Below, piece after piece: positions 6,755 to 13,759 of a DNA stretch of 13,759 nt (position 1 is the first letter of the stretch; every line of letters begins with the position of its first letter). The position numbers and the translations under genes were made by a program. The notes beneath the pieces were generated by a model. The model was not told the origin of the DNA. It made no database searches and saw nothing but the letters and a program-made list of their open reading frames with translations. Source of the stretch: a bacterium (GTDB lineage: Bacteria; Desulfobacterota; GWC2-55-46; DRQE01). Location: the NCBI GenBank assembly GCA_027017505.1, contig JALUQR010000078.1, positions 1 through 13,759 on the forward strand. The letters run 5' to 3'.

Positions 6755-9455
6755 AAAGGAGGCACACGGAAGGGTCTTGAAGGGAATAAAGGGGATTCTC
6801 TTTCTGGCCATAACAGCTGTGATTTTTCTGTATCCTTTTGGTGCAGGGGCAAAGGATATCGGCGTGGTGCTCATACCATTTGAGATGCATTCTGAAAGGG
6901 ATATATCCTCTGTCAGAAGGGCCGTGATGGAAACCCTTGCCCGTGGGCTCGAAAAAGAAGGGGTGAGGATAAAGGGCATGGAGGCCGTAAAGGAGCTGTT
7001 TTTTAAGGGAAGGCTCCAGGAACTTACGGATACACAGGCAGTGGAACTTGCAAGAAGGGAAGGGGCAGATTTCGTCATAAGGGGTGCAATAACCCTTATA
7101 GAGGGAAGGTTCTCTGCAGACTGGTTTGTGCTCGATGCAAAGGAGGGAAGGCTTTCTGCACTGTACCACAGAAAGGCCTCTTCAGAGGAGGAACTTTTAA
7201 AGGGTATTGAAAAGAGCATACCAGCACTTAAACGGAAACTCAGGGTTACGCTACAGAGGATACCAGTTGAGAGAAGCGGAATTATAACCAGCATAGTGGT
7301 TGAGGGCAACCGCAGGATAGATGCGGATGCCATACTCAAAAGGGTCTCCACAAAGGTGGGCGAGCCCTTTTCAGTGGATAAGATAAAGGAGGACATACAT
7401 TCCATCTACGGGATGGGATATTTCGACGACATAGCGGTAGACCTCTCTGACCACGAGGGTGGAAAACGGCTCACCTTTATAGTAAAGGAAAAGCCCCTTA
7501 TAAGGGCAATAGAGTTCAGGGGCAACACCAGCATAAAGGAGGAACGCCTGAGGGAGACCATAACACTTAAAGAAAACACCATACTTGACCACATGCTCAT
7601 AAAGGAGAATCTGCAGATAATAAAGGCCCTGTACAGCCAGGAGGGCTACTACCTTACAGAGGTAAAAGAGGAGATTACAGGAGACGATGTGGGGGTAAGG
7701 GTTATATTCCACATAAACGAGGGAGACCAGGTAAGGGTTAAGAGAATCACCATAATAGGCAACAGGGTCTTAAGCGATAGAAAAATAAAAAGGCTCATGA
7801 GCACGAAAGAAAAGGGGCTGTTTTCGTTTATAACAGGCTCAGGCACATTCAACGAATATGTGTTTGAGGAGGACCTCTCTAATATAATAAGATATTACCT
7901 TGACCGTGGATACATAAAGGTGGACATAAAGGACTACAGGGTTCTGCTCAGTGAGGACAAGAGGTGGTTCTACATCACCATAGCCATAGATGAGGGTGCA
8001 CAGTACAGGGTGGGCAAGATAGATGTCTCTGGAGACATAATATTCCCCAAAGAGGAGATACTCGAGCAATTCAAGCTCTCAACTGGCGATGTCTTCAGCA
8101 GGCGCAAACTGAAGAAGACCATAGAGGCCCTGACCACACTTTACGGTGACAGGGGTTATGCAAACGCAGAGTTTAAGCCCGTAACCCGTATAGACGAGGA
8201 AAAAAAGACCGTTGACATAAATGTGAAGATCTCCATGAATGTGCCCGTGTATGTGGAAAGAATAGAGATAAGCGGTAATACCAGAACCAGAGATAAGGTG
8301 ATAAGAAGGGAGCTTGAGTTTTCAGAGGGAGACCTCTATTCTGCATCTGCCCTCAGGATGAGCAGGAATAATCTGCGCAGACTGGGCTACTTCGAGGAAG
8401 TAAGGATAGAAAAGAGCGAGGGCAGTGCACCAGATAAGGTAAAGATACATGTGAAGGTAAAGGAAAGACCCACGGGGATGATAACCTTTGGCATGGGCTA
8501 CAGCAGTGTGGACAAGGTTATAGCCATGGCATCTGTATCGCAGGCAAACTTTATGGGCACGGGTATAAGGCTCAATGTCACGGGTAATATAAGTGCAACG
8601 AGCAGCCGTTATATGATAAGCTTTACACAGCCCTGGCTCTTTGATAAACCCTATATGGGAGGGTTTGACCTCTATAACACCTACAGGGACTATCCTGACT
8701 TTTCGATGAACAAAAACGGCGGGGTTCTCAGGTTCGGCTTTCCCATATACAAGAGGATAACCATGGGATACCTTACCTACAGATACGAGGATGTTGAGAT
8801 TACCAAGGTTGCGGAAACCGCAAGCCCACTTATAAAGGAGCAGGAGGGCACAAGCACCGTCAGCAGTGTCAAGGCCCTTGTGAGACACGACAGCCGTGAC
8901 GACTTCTTCTTTCCCACAGAGGGCACCGTTATGACCGCCTCTGTGGAGGTTGCAGGAGGCATAATAGGGGGTAACACCAACTACGCAAAATACGAGGCAA
9001 GTGCTGGAAGATACTTCCCCATGCCCAGAGAGACCACCCTTATGACAAGGCTTACACTTGGCTATGTGCACAGCTTCGGGGGAAAGAAGGTGCCAGTCTA
9101 CGAGAGGTATTTTCTAGGTGGTATGAACTCCATAAGGGGGTTTGACACACGCAGTATCGGACCAAAGGACCCTGCAACAGGAGAGGTCATAGGTGGAAAG
9201 AGCATGCTTGTGTTCAACGCGGAGTTTCTCTTTCCCATCTTTCCTGAGAACCACTTCATGGGGCTTGTGTTCTTTGACGCAGGTAATTCCTATGATGGGC
9301 CAATTGACCCATCCACACTCAAGACCAGTGTTGGAGCAGGGGTGAGATGGTACTCCCCCATGGGCCCGATAAGGCTTGAATGGGGATACAACCTTAACAG
9401 AAAACCAGGAGAGAAGCAATCAGCCTGGGGCTTTACAATTGGAGGATTTTTCTAA
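6747..9455 (+). CDS. bamA: Outer membrane protein assembly factor BamA with an extra N-terminal domain
   Basis: BamA is the outer-membrane barrel that folds and inserts other beta-barrel proteins. The 902 residues are about 90 longer than E. coli BamA. A signal peptide covers 1-35 (basic start, hydrophobic core, cleavage after AGA). Residues about 37-165 form an additional alpha/beta domain opening with GVVLIPFEMHSE, resembling TolB-N or FlgO-like periplasmic domains. Five POTRA repeats follow at about 178-250, 251-326, 329-416, 419-498 and 501-575, each with a V.GN or similar turn. The barrel runs from about 576 to the end, with the loop-6 motif IRGF at 796-799 and a C-terminal Phe as a barrel signal. 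The start overlaps lolD by eight bases, with GGAAAG upstream. skp follows after 21 bases, matching its function as porin chaperone. The barrel and POTRA assignment is firm; the extra domain's identity is inferred. Confidence 0.95.
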   Translation: MDKKEAHGRVLKGIKGILFLAITAVIFLYPFGAGAKDIGVVLIPFEMHSERDISSVRRAVMETLARGLEKEGVRIKGMEAVKELFFKGRLQELTDTQAVELARREGADFVIRGAITLIEGRFSADWFVLDAKEGRLSALYHRKASSEEELLKGIEKSIPALKRKLRVTLQRIPVERSGIITSIVVEGNRRIDADAILKRVSTKVGEPFSVDKIKEDIHSIYGMGYFDDIAVDLSDHEGGKRLTFIVKEKPLIRAIEFRGNTSIKEERLRETITLKENTILDHMLIKENLQIIKALYSQEGYYLTEVKEEITGDDVGVRVIFHINEGDQVRVKRITIIGNRVLSDRKIKRLMSTKEKGLFSFITGSGTFNEYVFEEDLSNIIRYYLDRGYIKVDIKDYRVLLSEDKRWFYITIAIDEGAQYRVGKIDVSGDIIFPKEEILEQFKLSTGDVFSRRKLKKTIEALTTLYGDRGYANAEFKPVTRIDEEKKTVDINVKISMNVPVYVERIEISGNTRTRDKVIRRELEFSEGDLYSASALRMSRNNLRRLGYFEEVRIEKSEGSAPDKVKIHVKVKERPTGMITFGMGYSSVDKVIAMASVSQANFMGTGIRLNVTGNISATSSRYMISFTQPWLFDKPYMGGFDLYNTYRDYPDFSMNKNGGVLRFGFPIYKRITMGYLTYRYEDVEITKVAETASPLIKEQEGTSTVSSVKALVRHDSRDDFFFPTEGTVMTASVEVAGGIIGGNTNYAKYEASAGRYFPMPRETTLMTRLTLGYVHSFGGKKVPVYERYFLGGMNSIRGFDTRSIGPKDPATGEVIGGKSMLVFNAEFLFPIFPENHFMGLVFFDAGNSYDGPIDPSTLKTSVGAGVRWYSPMGPIRLEWGYNLNRKPGEKQSAWGFTIGGFF

Positions 9456-9476
9456 AAAATCAAAGGAGAGGGAATT

Positions 9477-10010
9477 ATGAAAAGGATAGTTTTTCTTGCC
9501 ACCCTGTGGGTTCTTCTGGGATTTGCATCTGCACACCATGCGGTAGCAGAGCTTAAGATAGGCTATGTTAATCTGCAGAGGGCACTTAACGAGTGCGAGG
9601 CAGGCATAAGGGCAAAAGAGGAGCTCAAAGAGGAGGCACGCAGGCTCGAAAAACAGCTGACACAGAAACAGGAGGAACTCAAAAGGCTTCGTGAAGAGAT
9701 AGAAAAAAAACAGGCCATATGGAACGAGGAGACACGAAGGGCAAAGGAAAGGGACTACCAGCAGAAGAGCCAGCAACTCCAGCAGGAGTTTGTAAGACTC
9801 AGCGAGGAGCTCAACAGAAAGAGAACCCAGAAGGAAGAGAAAATCATAAAGGATTTGCGCAAAATTATAGACCAGGTGGCAGAAGAAAGGGGCTACACCT
9901 ATGTGCTCGAGGCATCAACAGGGCTTATCCTTTACGGCCCCGAGAAGGACGACATCACAGACCTGGTTATAAAACTCTACAACGAAAGGCTTAGGGAAGA
10001 GAATCGGTAG
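9477..10010 (+). CDS. skp: Periplasmic chaperone Skp (OmpH family)
   Basis: Skp holds unfolded outer-membrane proteins in the periplasm before delivery to BamA. The 177-residue precursor has a signal peptide (MKRIVFLATLWVLLGFASA) with cleavage after AHHAVA at about residue 24 or after residue 19. The mature protein begins KIGYVNLQRALNEC, the conserved strand of the OmpH family. A long charged coiled coil at about 40-130 is rich in E, K, Q and R and forms the tentacles of the trimer. It closes with the conserved segment YTYVLEASTGLILYG...DITDLVIKLYN. A strong ribosome-binding site (AAAGGAGAGGG) precedes the ATG. Position between bamA and lpxD is the classical arrangement. Confidence 0.95.
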   Translation: MKRIVFLATLWVLLGFASAHHAVAELKIGYVNLQRALNECEAGIRAKEELKEEARRLEKQLTQKQEELKRLREEIEKKQAIWNEETRRAKERDYQQKSQQLQQEFVRLSEELNRKRTQKEEKIIKDLRKIIDQVAEERGYTYVLEASTGLILYGPEKDDITDLVIKLYNERLREENR

Positions 10011-10021
10011 GGGTGGTCCTT

Positions 10022-11056
10022 ATGGCAGAGGGAAAGACTCTTAAAGAACTGGCAGAGCTTGTGGGAGGTGTCCTGAGGGGCGACGGCTCCACGATAATAA
10101 CAGGGGTTGCATCCATAGAGGAGGCGAAAAAGGGGGATATAACATTTCTCTCTCACACCCGCTACAGGAGGTTTCTTGCAACCACAGGGGCATCTGCCAT
10201 AGTTATATCCCCTGAACTTGCAGACACCGCAGAGGGCAGGAACCTCATAGTGGTTAAAAACCCCTACCTTGCCTTTGCAAGAATCATGGCCTCCATAAAA
10301 CCTGTAAGACATCCACCTGCAGGGATACACCCTACAGCCCATATAGACCCCTCTGCGTCCATAGGCAGGGATGTATCCATACAGGCAGGGGTATTCATAT
10401 CCAGGGGTGTGAAGCTGGGCGACAGGGTGGTGCTTTATCCAGGGGTTTATGTTGGCGAGGATGTGGAGATAGGCTCAGAGAGCATTATATACTCAAATGT
10501 CTCCATACGCGAGGGTTCCAGGATAGGCCAGAGGGTTGTAATCCACTGTAACAGTGTGGTGGGAAGCGATGGCTTCGGCTATGTAAGGGATGGCACCAGA
10601 CATGTGAAGATACCACAGGTGGGCACTGTGGTCATAGAGGACGATGTTGAGATAGGCGCATGTGTAACCATAGACAGGGCAACAACAGGCACCACAGTTA
10701 TAGGCAGGGGCACCAAGATAGATAACCTGGTCCAGATAGCACACAATGTAAGGATAGGCGAGGACACCATCGTTGTCGCCCAGGTGGGTATAGCAGGCTC
10801 TGTAAAGGTGGGTAACAGGGTGATACTTGCAGGACAGGTTGCGGTTACAGAACACCTTGAGATAGTGGACGATTGCGTGATAGGGATGAAGTCGCTTGTC
10901 TCCTCAACCATAAGAGATAAGGGTGCCTACACGGGCTATCCACTCATGGAGCACAGGCGGTGGCTTAAGCTACAGGCCCTTGTGCAGAAACTGCCAGAGC
11001 TTAAGGAAAAACTCAGGGAGCTTGAGGAAAGGATTGAAAGACTGGAGAAAAAGTAA
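10022..11056 (+). CDS. lpxD: UDP-3-O-(3-hydroxyacyl)glucosamine N-acyltransferase LpxD
   Basis: LpxD adds the second hydroxyacyl chain, the amide-linked one, to the UDP-glucosamine precursor of lipid A, using an acyl-ACP donor. The N-terminal uridine-binding domain (about 1-95) includes SIEEAKKGDITFLS. A left-handed parallel beta helix of hexapeptide repeats follows, containing GSDGFGY and IDRATTGTTVIG. The catalytic His is H241 in QIAHNV, equivalent to E. coli H239. The C-terminal helix is strongly charged and coiled (LKEKLRELEERIERLEKK). I chose ATG 10022 (344 residues) over an in-frame GTG at 10013 because AGGGGTGG at 10009-10016 is well placed for it and the ensuing N terminus is typical. 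It starts 11 bases after skp. Confidence 0.95.
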   Translation: MAEGKTLKELAELVGGVLRGDGSTIITGVASIEEAKKGDITFLSHTRYRRFLATTGASAIVISPELADTAEGRNLIVVKNPYLAFARIMASIKPVRHPPAGIHPTAHIDPSASIGRDVSIQAGVFISRGVKLGDRVVLYPGVYVGEDVEIGSESIIYSNVSIREGSRIGQRVVIHCNSVVGSDGFGYVRDGTRHVKIPQVGTVVIEDDVEIGACVTIDRATTGTTVIGRGTKIDNLVQIAHNVRIGEDTIVVAQVGIAGSVKVGNRVILAGQVAVTEHLEIVDDCVIGMKSLVSSTIRDKGAYTGYPLMEHRRWLKLQALVQKLPELKEKLRELEERIERLEKK

Positions 11057-11069
11057 AAAGGAGGCGTGT

Positions 11070-11519
11070 ATGGTGGAAGCAGGCAATTCCCCCATAGATA
11101 TAGAGGAAATCACGAAGATTCTTCCCCATCGTTACCCCTTTCTTCTCATAGACAGGATAGTGGAGTTTGAAAAGGGCAAGATGGCCAGGGGTATAAAGAA
11201 TGTGACCATAAACGAGCCCTTCTTTCAGGGGCACTTTCCCTCGCATCCCATAATGCCAGGGGTACTTATAATAGAGGCCATGGCACAGGTTGGCGGGGTG
11301 CTTGTCCTCAGGTCAATGGGTATATCCAACAGGCTCCTATATTTTGTGGGCATAGATGGTGCAAGGTTCAGAAACCCCGTGTTTCCTGGAGACACCCTTG
11401 AGATTGTCTGCGAGATTAAAAAGATAAGGGGCACCATGTGTATCTTTGAGGGTAATGCCTATGTTGGCCAGAAGCATGCTGCAGAGGCAGAACTTATGGC
11501 AACAGTGGTGGAGAGGTGA
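11070..11519 (+). CDS. fabZ: 3-hydroxyacyl-[acyl-carrier-protein] dehydratase FabZ
   Basis: FabZ dehydrates 3-hydroxyacyl-ACP in fatty acid elongation. It competes with LpxA and LpxD for the same hydroxyacyl-ACP pool, which is the usual explanation for its place among lpx genes. The 149 residues form a single hot-dog fold. ILPHRYPFLLIDR lies at 17-29. The active-site pair is H55 in GHFPSHP and E69 in IIEAMAQ, corresponding to E. coli H54 and E68. The frame is open back to 10923 inside lpxD, but ATG 11070 has a near-perfect AAGGAGG (11058-11064) upstream and yields the normal length. The gap to lpxD is 13 bases and to lpxA seven. Confidence 0.96.
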   Translation: MVEAGNSPIDIEEITKILPHRYPFLLIDRIVEFEKGKMARGIKNVTINEPFFQGHFPSHPIMPGVLIIEAMAQVGGVLVLRSMGISNRLLYFVGIDGARFRNPVFPGDTLEIVCEIKKIRGTMCIFEGNAYVGQKHAAEAELMATVVER

Positions 11520-11526
11520 AGGGAGT

Positions 11527-12357
11527 ATGAATAGAGGAGAGGTAAGGATTCATCCAACAGCAATAGTGCACCCATCAGCAGAGCTTGACACAGGCGTTGA
11601 GGTGGGTGCCTATTCCATAATAGGTGCGAATGTAAAGATAGGCAGGGATACCAGGCTGGCCTCCCATGTGGTGGTTCACGACAACACCACCATTGGAAGC
11701 CAGTGCAGGCTGTATCAGTTCTCCTCTGTGGGAATGGACCCCCAGGACATAACCTACAGGGGCGAACCCACGGAGACCATCATAGGAGACCGCAATGTCA
11801 TAAGAGAGTTCGTAACCATCCACAGGGGCACCCCGAAGGACAGGGGAAAGACCATATGTGGTAATGACAACTACTTTATGAACTATGTGCACATAGCCCA
11901 TGACTGCGTGATTGGAAACCATGTTATAATGGCAAATGCTGCAACCCTTGGCGGACATGTTATAATAGAAGACCATGCCATCGTCGGAGGGCTTGTGGCC
12001 ATACATCAGTATGTGAGGATAGGTGCATACGCCTTTATAGGTGGTGCATCCGCTGTGACCAAGGACATTCCACCCTATGTGATGGCAGTGGGCAACAGGG
12101 CACATCTTTACGGGCTCAACAGTGTGGGGCTTAAAAGACAGGGCTTCAGCAGGCAGGACATCCAGGAGATAAGAAGGGCGTATGCCATACTGTTTAAGTC
12201 CTCCATGCCACTTAAGGATGCAGTTGAAAAACTCAGAGAGGAACTGCCAGGCTCTGTACATGCAGAGAGGTTTCTCAGGTTTATAGAGGGCTCAAAGCGT
12301 GGTGTTGTAAAGGAAAGAGCTGTGGCAAAAAGAAAGCCAGACCAGGAAGAAGGGTGA
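11527..12357 (+). CDS. lpxA: Acyl-ACP--UDP-N-acetylglucosamine O-acyltransferase LpxA
   Basis: LpxA carries out the first step of lipid A synthesis, moving a 3-hydroxyacyl chain from ACP to UDP-GlcNAc. The 276-residue product begins with the typical IHPTAIVHPSAEL and has about ten turns of hexapeptide repeat beta helix. The catalytic base is H125 in HIAHDC, the same number as in E. coli. The C-terminal helical domain includes NSVGLKRQGFSRQDIQEIRRAY. A lysine/arginine-rich tail of about 15 residues extends past the usual end. ATG 11527 is supported by AGAGGTGA at 11512-11519, which overlaps the fabZ stop; the open frame back to 11446 lies inside fabZ. Whether it prefers UDP-GlcNAc or the 3-amino analogue (see the next gene) cannot be read from the sequence by eye. 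Confidence 0.95.
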   Translation: MNRGEVRIHPTAIVHPSAELDTGVEVGAYSIIGANVKIGRDTRLASHVVVHDNTTIGSQCRLYQFSSVGMDPQDITYRGEPTETIIGDRNVIREFVTIHRGTPKDRGKTICGNDNYFMNYVHIAHDCVIGNHVIMANAATLGGHVIIEDHAIVGGLVAIHQYVRIGAYAFIGGASAVTKDIPPYVMAVGNRAHLYGLNSVGLKRQGFSRQDIQEIRRAYAILFKSSMPLKDAVEKLREELPGSVHAERFLRFIEGSKRGVVKERAVAKRKPDQEEG

Positions 12358-12360
12358 AAA

Positions 12361-13362
12361 ATGGCACGAAAGATAAAAGTAGCAGTCATAGGGGTTGGGC
12401 ATTTTGGAAGGCTTCATGCGATAAAGTTCAGCGAACTTAAAAAAGAGGTGGAACTTGTTGGTGTGGTGGACATAAACAGGGAGCGTGCGGTTGCGGTTGC
12501 AAGAGAGCTTGATACCACCCCGTATACAGACTATCGCGAGCTTGCTGGCAGGGTGGATGCTGTAAGTGTGGTAACACCAACGGTAACCCACTACAGGATA
12601 GCAAGGTACTTCCTGTCAAAGGGTGTGGATGTGCTCATAGAAAAGCCCATGACCGCAAACCCCTCGGAGGCTGAAAAGCTCATAAAAGAGGCAGAAAAAA
12701 GGGGTGTGGTGCTTCAGGTGGGGCTTCTTGAAAGGTTCAACCCCGCTGTAAGACTCATGCGGGAGAAGGTCAGAACCCCTCTATTCATAGAGTCTCAGAG
12801 GCTTTCGCCCTTTTCCAGCAGGGCACTCGATACGGATGTTATATACGACCTCATGATACACGATATAGACATAGTGCTGAGCCTTGTGGATTCAGATGTG
12901 GAGATGGTGGATGCGGTTGGTGTGCCCGTTATATCGGGAAAGATAGATATAGCCAGTGCAAGGCTGAGGTTCAGGAACGGTTGTGTGGCAAATATCACAG
13001 CAAGCAGGGTATCAAGGGAGAGGCAGAGAAGGATAAGGGTATTTCAGCCGTGCACCTACATGTCTGTGGACTACGATACCCAGCGTGCAACCATAATGCA
13101 CCTTAAACAGGGTGAGGAAAGACCCACCCTTGAGAAGGAAAGCCCGCGGATAAAAAAGGGTGACCCGCTTATGGAAGAGATAAAGGCATTTGTAGATGCG
13201 TCGCTTAAGGGGCTACCACCCAGGGTGCCTGGCACAGAGGGCAAGAGGGCACTTGAGGTGGCAAAGAAGATAAAAAACTCTATAGGGCTATCCCTTGAAA
13301 GGGCAAGACACCATCTGGAAGGCGTTCTGGACCTTTCACAGGCATTCACCGATGTGGATTGA
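12361..13362 (+). CDS. Gfo/Idh/MocA family NAD(P)-dependent oxidoreductase in the lpx operon
   Basis: The 333-residue protein has an N-terminal Rossmann fold with the dinucleotide motif GVGHFG at 11-16, VDINRER following strand 2, and the family hallmark EKP at 94-96. The C-terminal alpha/beta domain contains MIHDIDIV, with H167 and D170 in the place of the usual GxHxxD catalytic motif. It starts three bases after lpxA, with AAGGGTGA upstream, and is followed after 12 bases by lpxB, so it belongs to the lipid A operon. Relatives between lpxA and lpxB include GnnA of Acidithiobacillus and Leptospira, which oxidises the 3''-hydroxyl of UDP-GlcNAc before transamination by GnnB. No gnnB is adjacent here. 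In Geobacter-like clusters, as I recall, a similar gene follows lpxI, also absent here. Family assignment is sure; the substrate, probably a nucleotide sugar, is inferred. Confidence 0.85.
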   Translation: MARKIKVAVIGVGHFGRLHAIKFSELKKEVELVGVVDINRERAVAVARELDTTPYTDYRELAGRVDAVSVVTPTVTHYRIARYFLSKGVDVLIEKPMTANPSEAEKLIKEAEKRGVVLQVGLLERFNPAVRLMREKVRTPLFIESQRLSPFSSRALDTDVIYDLMIHDIDIVLSLVDSDVEMVDAVGVPVISGKIDIASARLRFRNGCVANITASRVSRERQRRIRVFQPCTYMSVDYDTQRATIMHLKQGEERPTLEKESPRIKKGDPLMEEIKAFVDASLKGLPPRVPGTEGKRALEVAKKIKNSIGLSLERARHHLEGVLDLSQAFTDVD

Positions 13363-13374
13363 ATCTTTTGGATT

Positions 13375-13698
13375 ATGGCAAAAACCATCCTCATGATAAG
13401 CGCAGAGGCCTCAGGAGACCTCCACGGAAGCACACTCATAAGGGAAATCAAGAAGATAGACCCCTCTGTAAAAATAAAGGGCATGGGTGGCAGAAAGATG
13501 CTTGACGCAGGGCTCGAGGGAATAGACTCCTCAATGCTTGCGGTGGTGGGCCTGGCAGAGGCCGTGGAAAAACTCGGGGATATAGTGCGTGCATACAGAA
13601 ATTTAAAGCATCTCCTCCAGCAGGAAAGGTTCAGCTGTGTGGTGCTCATAGATTATCCCGAGTTTAACCTCAGGTTTGCAAGGCGGGATAATCTATGA
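13375..13698 (+). CDS. lpxB: Lipid-A-disaccharide synthase LpxB, N-terminal part only
   Basis: LpxB joins UDP-2,3-diacylglucosamine to lipid X, making the lipid A disaccharide at the inner membrane. The visible part starts with the hallmark ISAEASGDLHG (residues 8-18), followed by KGMGGRKM, VVGLAEAVEKL and VVLIDYPEFNLRFA (about 89-102), all standard for the first quarter of a protein of about 380 residues. Genuine coding sequence continues to about base 13683. After that the DNA folds back on itself, and the frame ends at an artificial TGA (13696-13698), giving 107 codons with a false tail RDNL. The start codon has only a weak GGA before it. The truncation is most likely not biological. Confidence 0.9.
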   Translation: MAKTILMISAEASGDLHGSTLIREIKKIDPSVKIKGMGGRKMLDAGLEGIDSSMLAVVGLAEAVEKLGDIVRAYRNLKHLLQQERFSCVVLIDYPEFNLRFARRDNL

Positions 13699-13759
13699 GC
13701 ACCACACAGCTGAACCTTTCCTGCTGGAGGAGATGCTTTAAATTTCTGTATGCACGCAC
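13585..13759. repeat. Perfect 76-bp inverted repeat (fold-back) at the window end
   Basis: Base by base, 13684-13759 is the exact reverse complement of 13585-13660, with 23 unpaired bases (13661-13683) between. The left arm is ordinary lpxB coding sequence; the right arm runs to the last base of the window. Perfect identity over coding sequence, with truncation at the sequence end, points to an assembly or whole-genome-amplification chimera rather than a natural palindrome. Confidence 0.95.

Noticed and set aside
8322..9071. A 249-codon open frame on the minus strand inside bamA
   Set aside because: It is an antisense mirror of the BamA POTRA 5/barrel coding region; its composition is cysteine- and histidine-rich and it shows no domain.
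10923..11069. Extended N terminus for FabZ inside lpxD
   Set aside because: The region is lpxD read in another frame, and a near-perfect ribosome-binding site stands before ATG 11070.
11446..11526. Extended N terminus for LpxA inside fabZ
   Set aside because: The residues are an out-of-frame reading of the FabZ C terminus; LpxA begins with the conserved IHPTAIVHP stretch just after ATG 11527.
10300..12100. Repeated short motifs in lpxD and lpxA that look like DNA repeats
   Set aside because: They encode the hexapeptide repeats of the beta-helix acyltransferase fold and are explained by the protein structure.
13684..13759. A minus-strand gene or regulatory palindrome at the right end
   Set aside because: The stretch is an exact reversed copy of upstream lpxB sequence, best explained as a fold-back artefact.

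Overview
The window reads as a chromosomal segment, probably a contig end, of a diderm (Gram-negative) bacterium that makes lipid A. It carries lysyl-tRNA synthetase, a Lol lipoprotein exporter, BamA, Skp/OmpH and lipid A genes (lpxD, fabZ, lpxA, start of lpxB). The gene order and a BamA with an extra N-terminal domain recall Nitrospirota and deltaproteobacterial (Thermodesulfobacteriota/Desulfobacterota) lineages; this placement is an inference from memory. Codon use is distinctive: in lpxA I count 18 ATA, 4 ATC and 4 ATT isoleucine codons, and arginine is mostly AGG/AGA. The bias looks the same throughout, so nothing in the window looks recently acquired.

Layout. (1) 48-321: a terminator hairpin and a minus-strand tRNA pair, tRNA-Lys(TTT) then tRNA-Glu(TTC), with a candidate promoter. 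(2) 360-2463, plus strand: a DUF1015 protein and a TrmN6-type methyltransferase. (3) 2443-3155, minus strand: a small membrane protein translationally coupled (ATGA) to a DUF721/DciA-like protein, whose 3' end overlaps the methyltransferase tail to tail. (4) 3159-3275: a divergent promoter region. (5) 3276 to the right end, plus strand: lysS, lolC/E, lolD, bamA, skp, lpxD, fabZ, lpxA, a Gfo/Idh/MocA oxidoreductase and lpxB (partial). Gaps are at most about 28 bp and some genes overlap, so this is probably one operon.

The large operon brings together outer-membrane construction. LolCD releases lipoproteins from the inner membrane. Skp escorts unfolded porins, and BamA folds them into the outer membrane. 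LpxA, LpxD and LpxB build the lipid A backbone, with FabZ supplying the elongation step for the hydroxyacyl chains. The oxidoreductase between lpxA and lpxB is the least explained member; its relatives at this position include GnnA, which helps make the 3-amino sugar of some lipid A molecules, but no GnnB partner lies next to it.

The right end is not natural gene sequence. Bases 13684-13759 are a perfect reverse complement of 13585-13660, with a 23-base loop between. This fold-back interrupts lpxB about 103 codons in and is most likely an assembly or amplification artefact.

No mobile element, CRISPR array or defence system is visible. The items most worth a second look are the oxidoreductase, the fused BamA domain, the tRNA-Glu/terminator complementarity, the tRNA-like fragment at 393-416, and the fold-back end.
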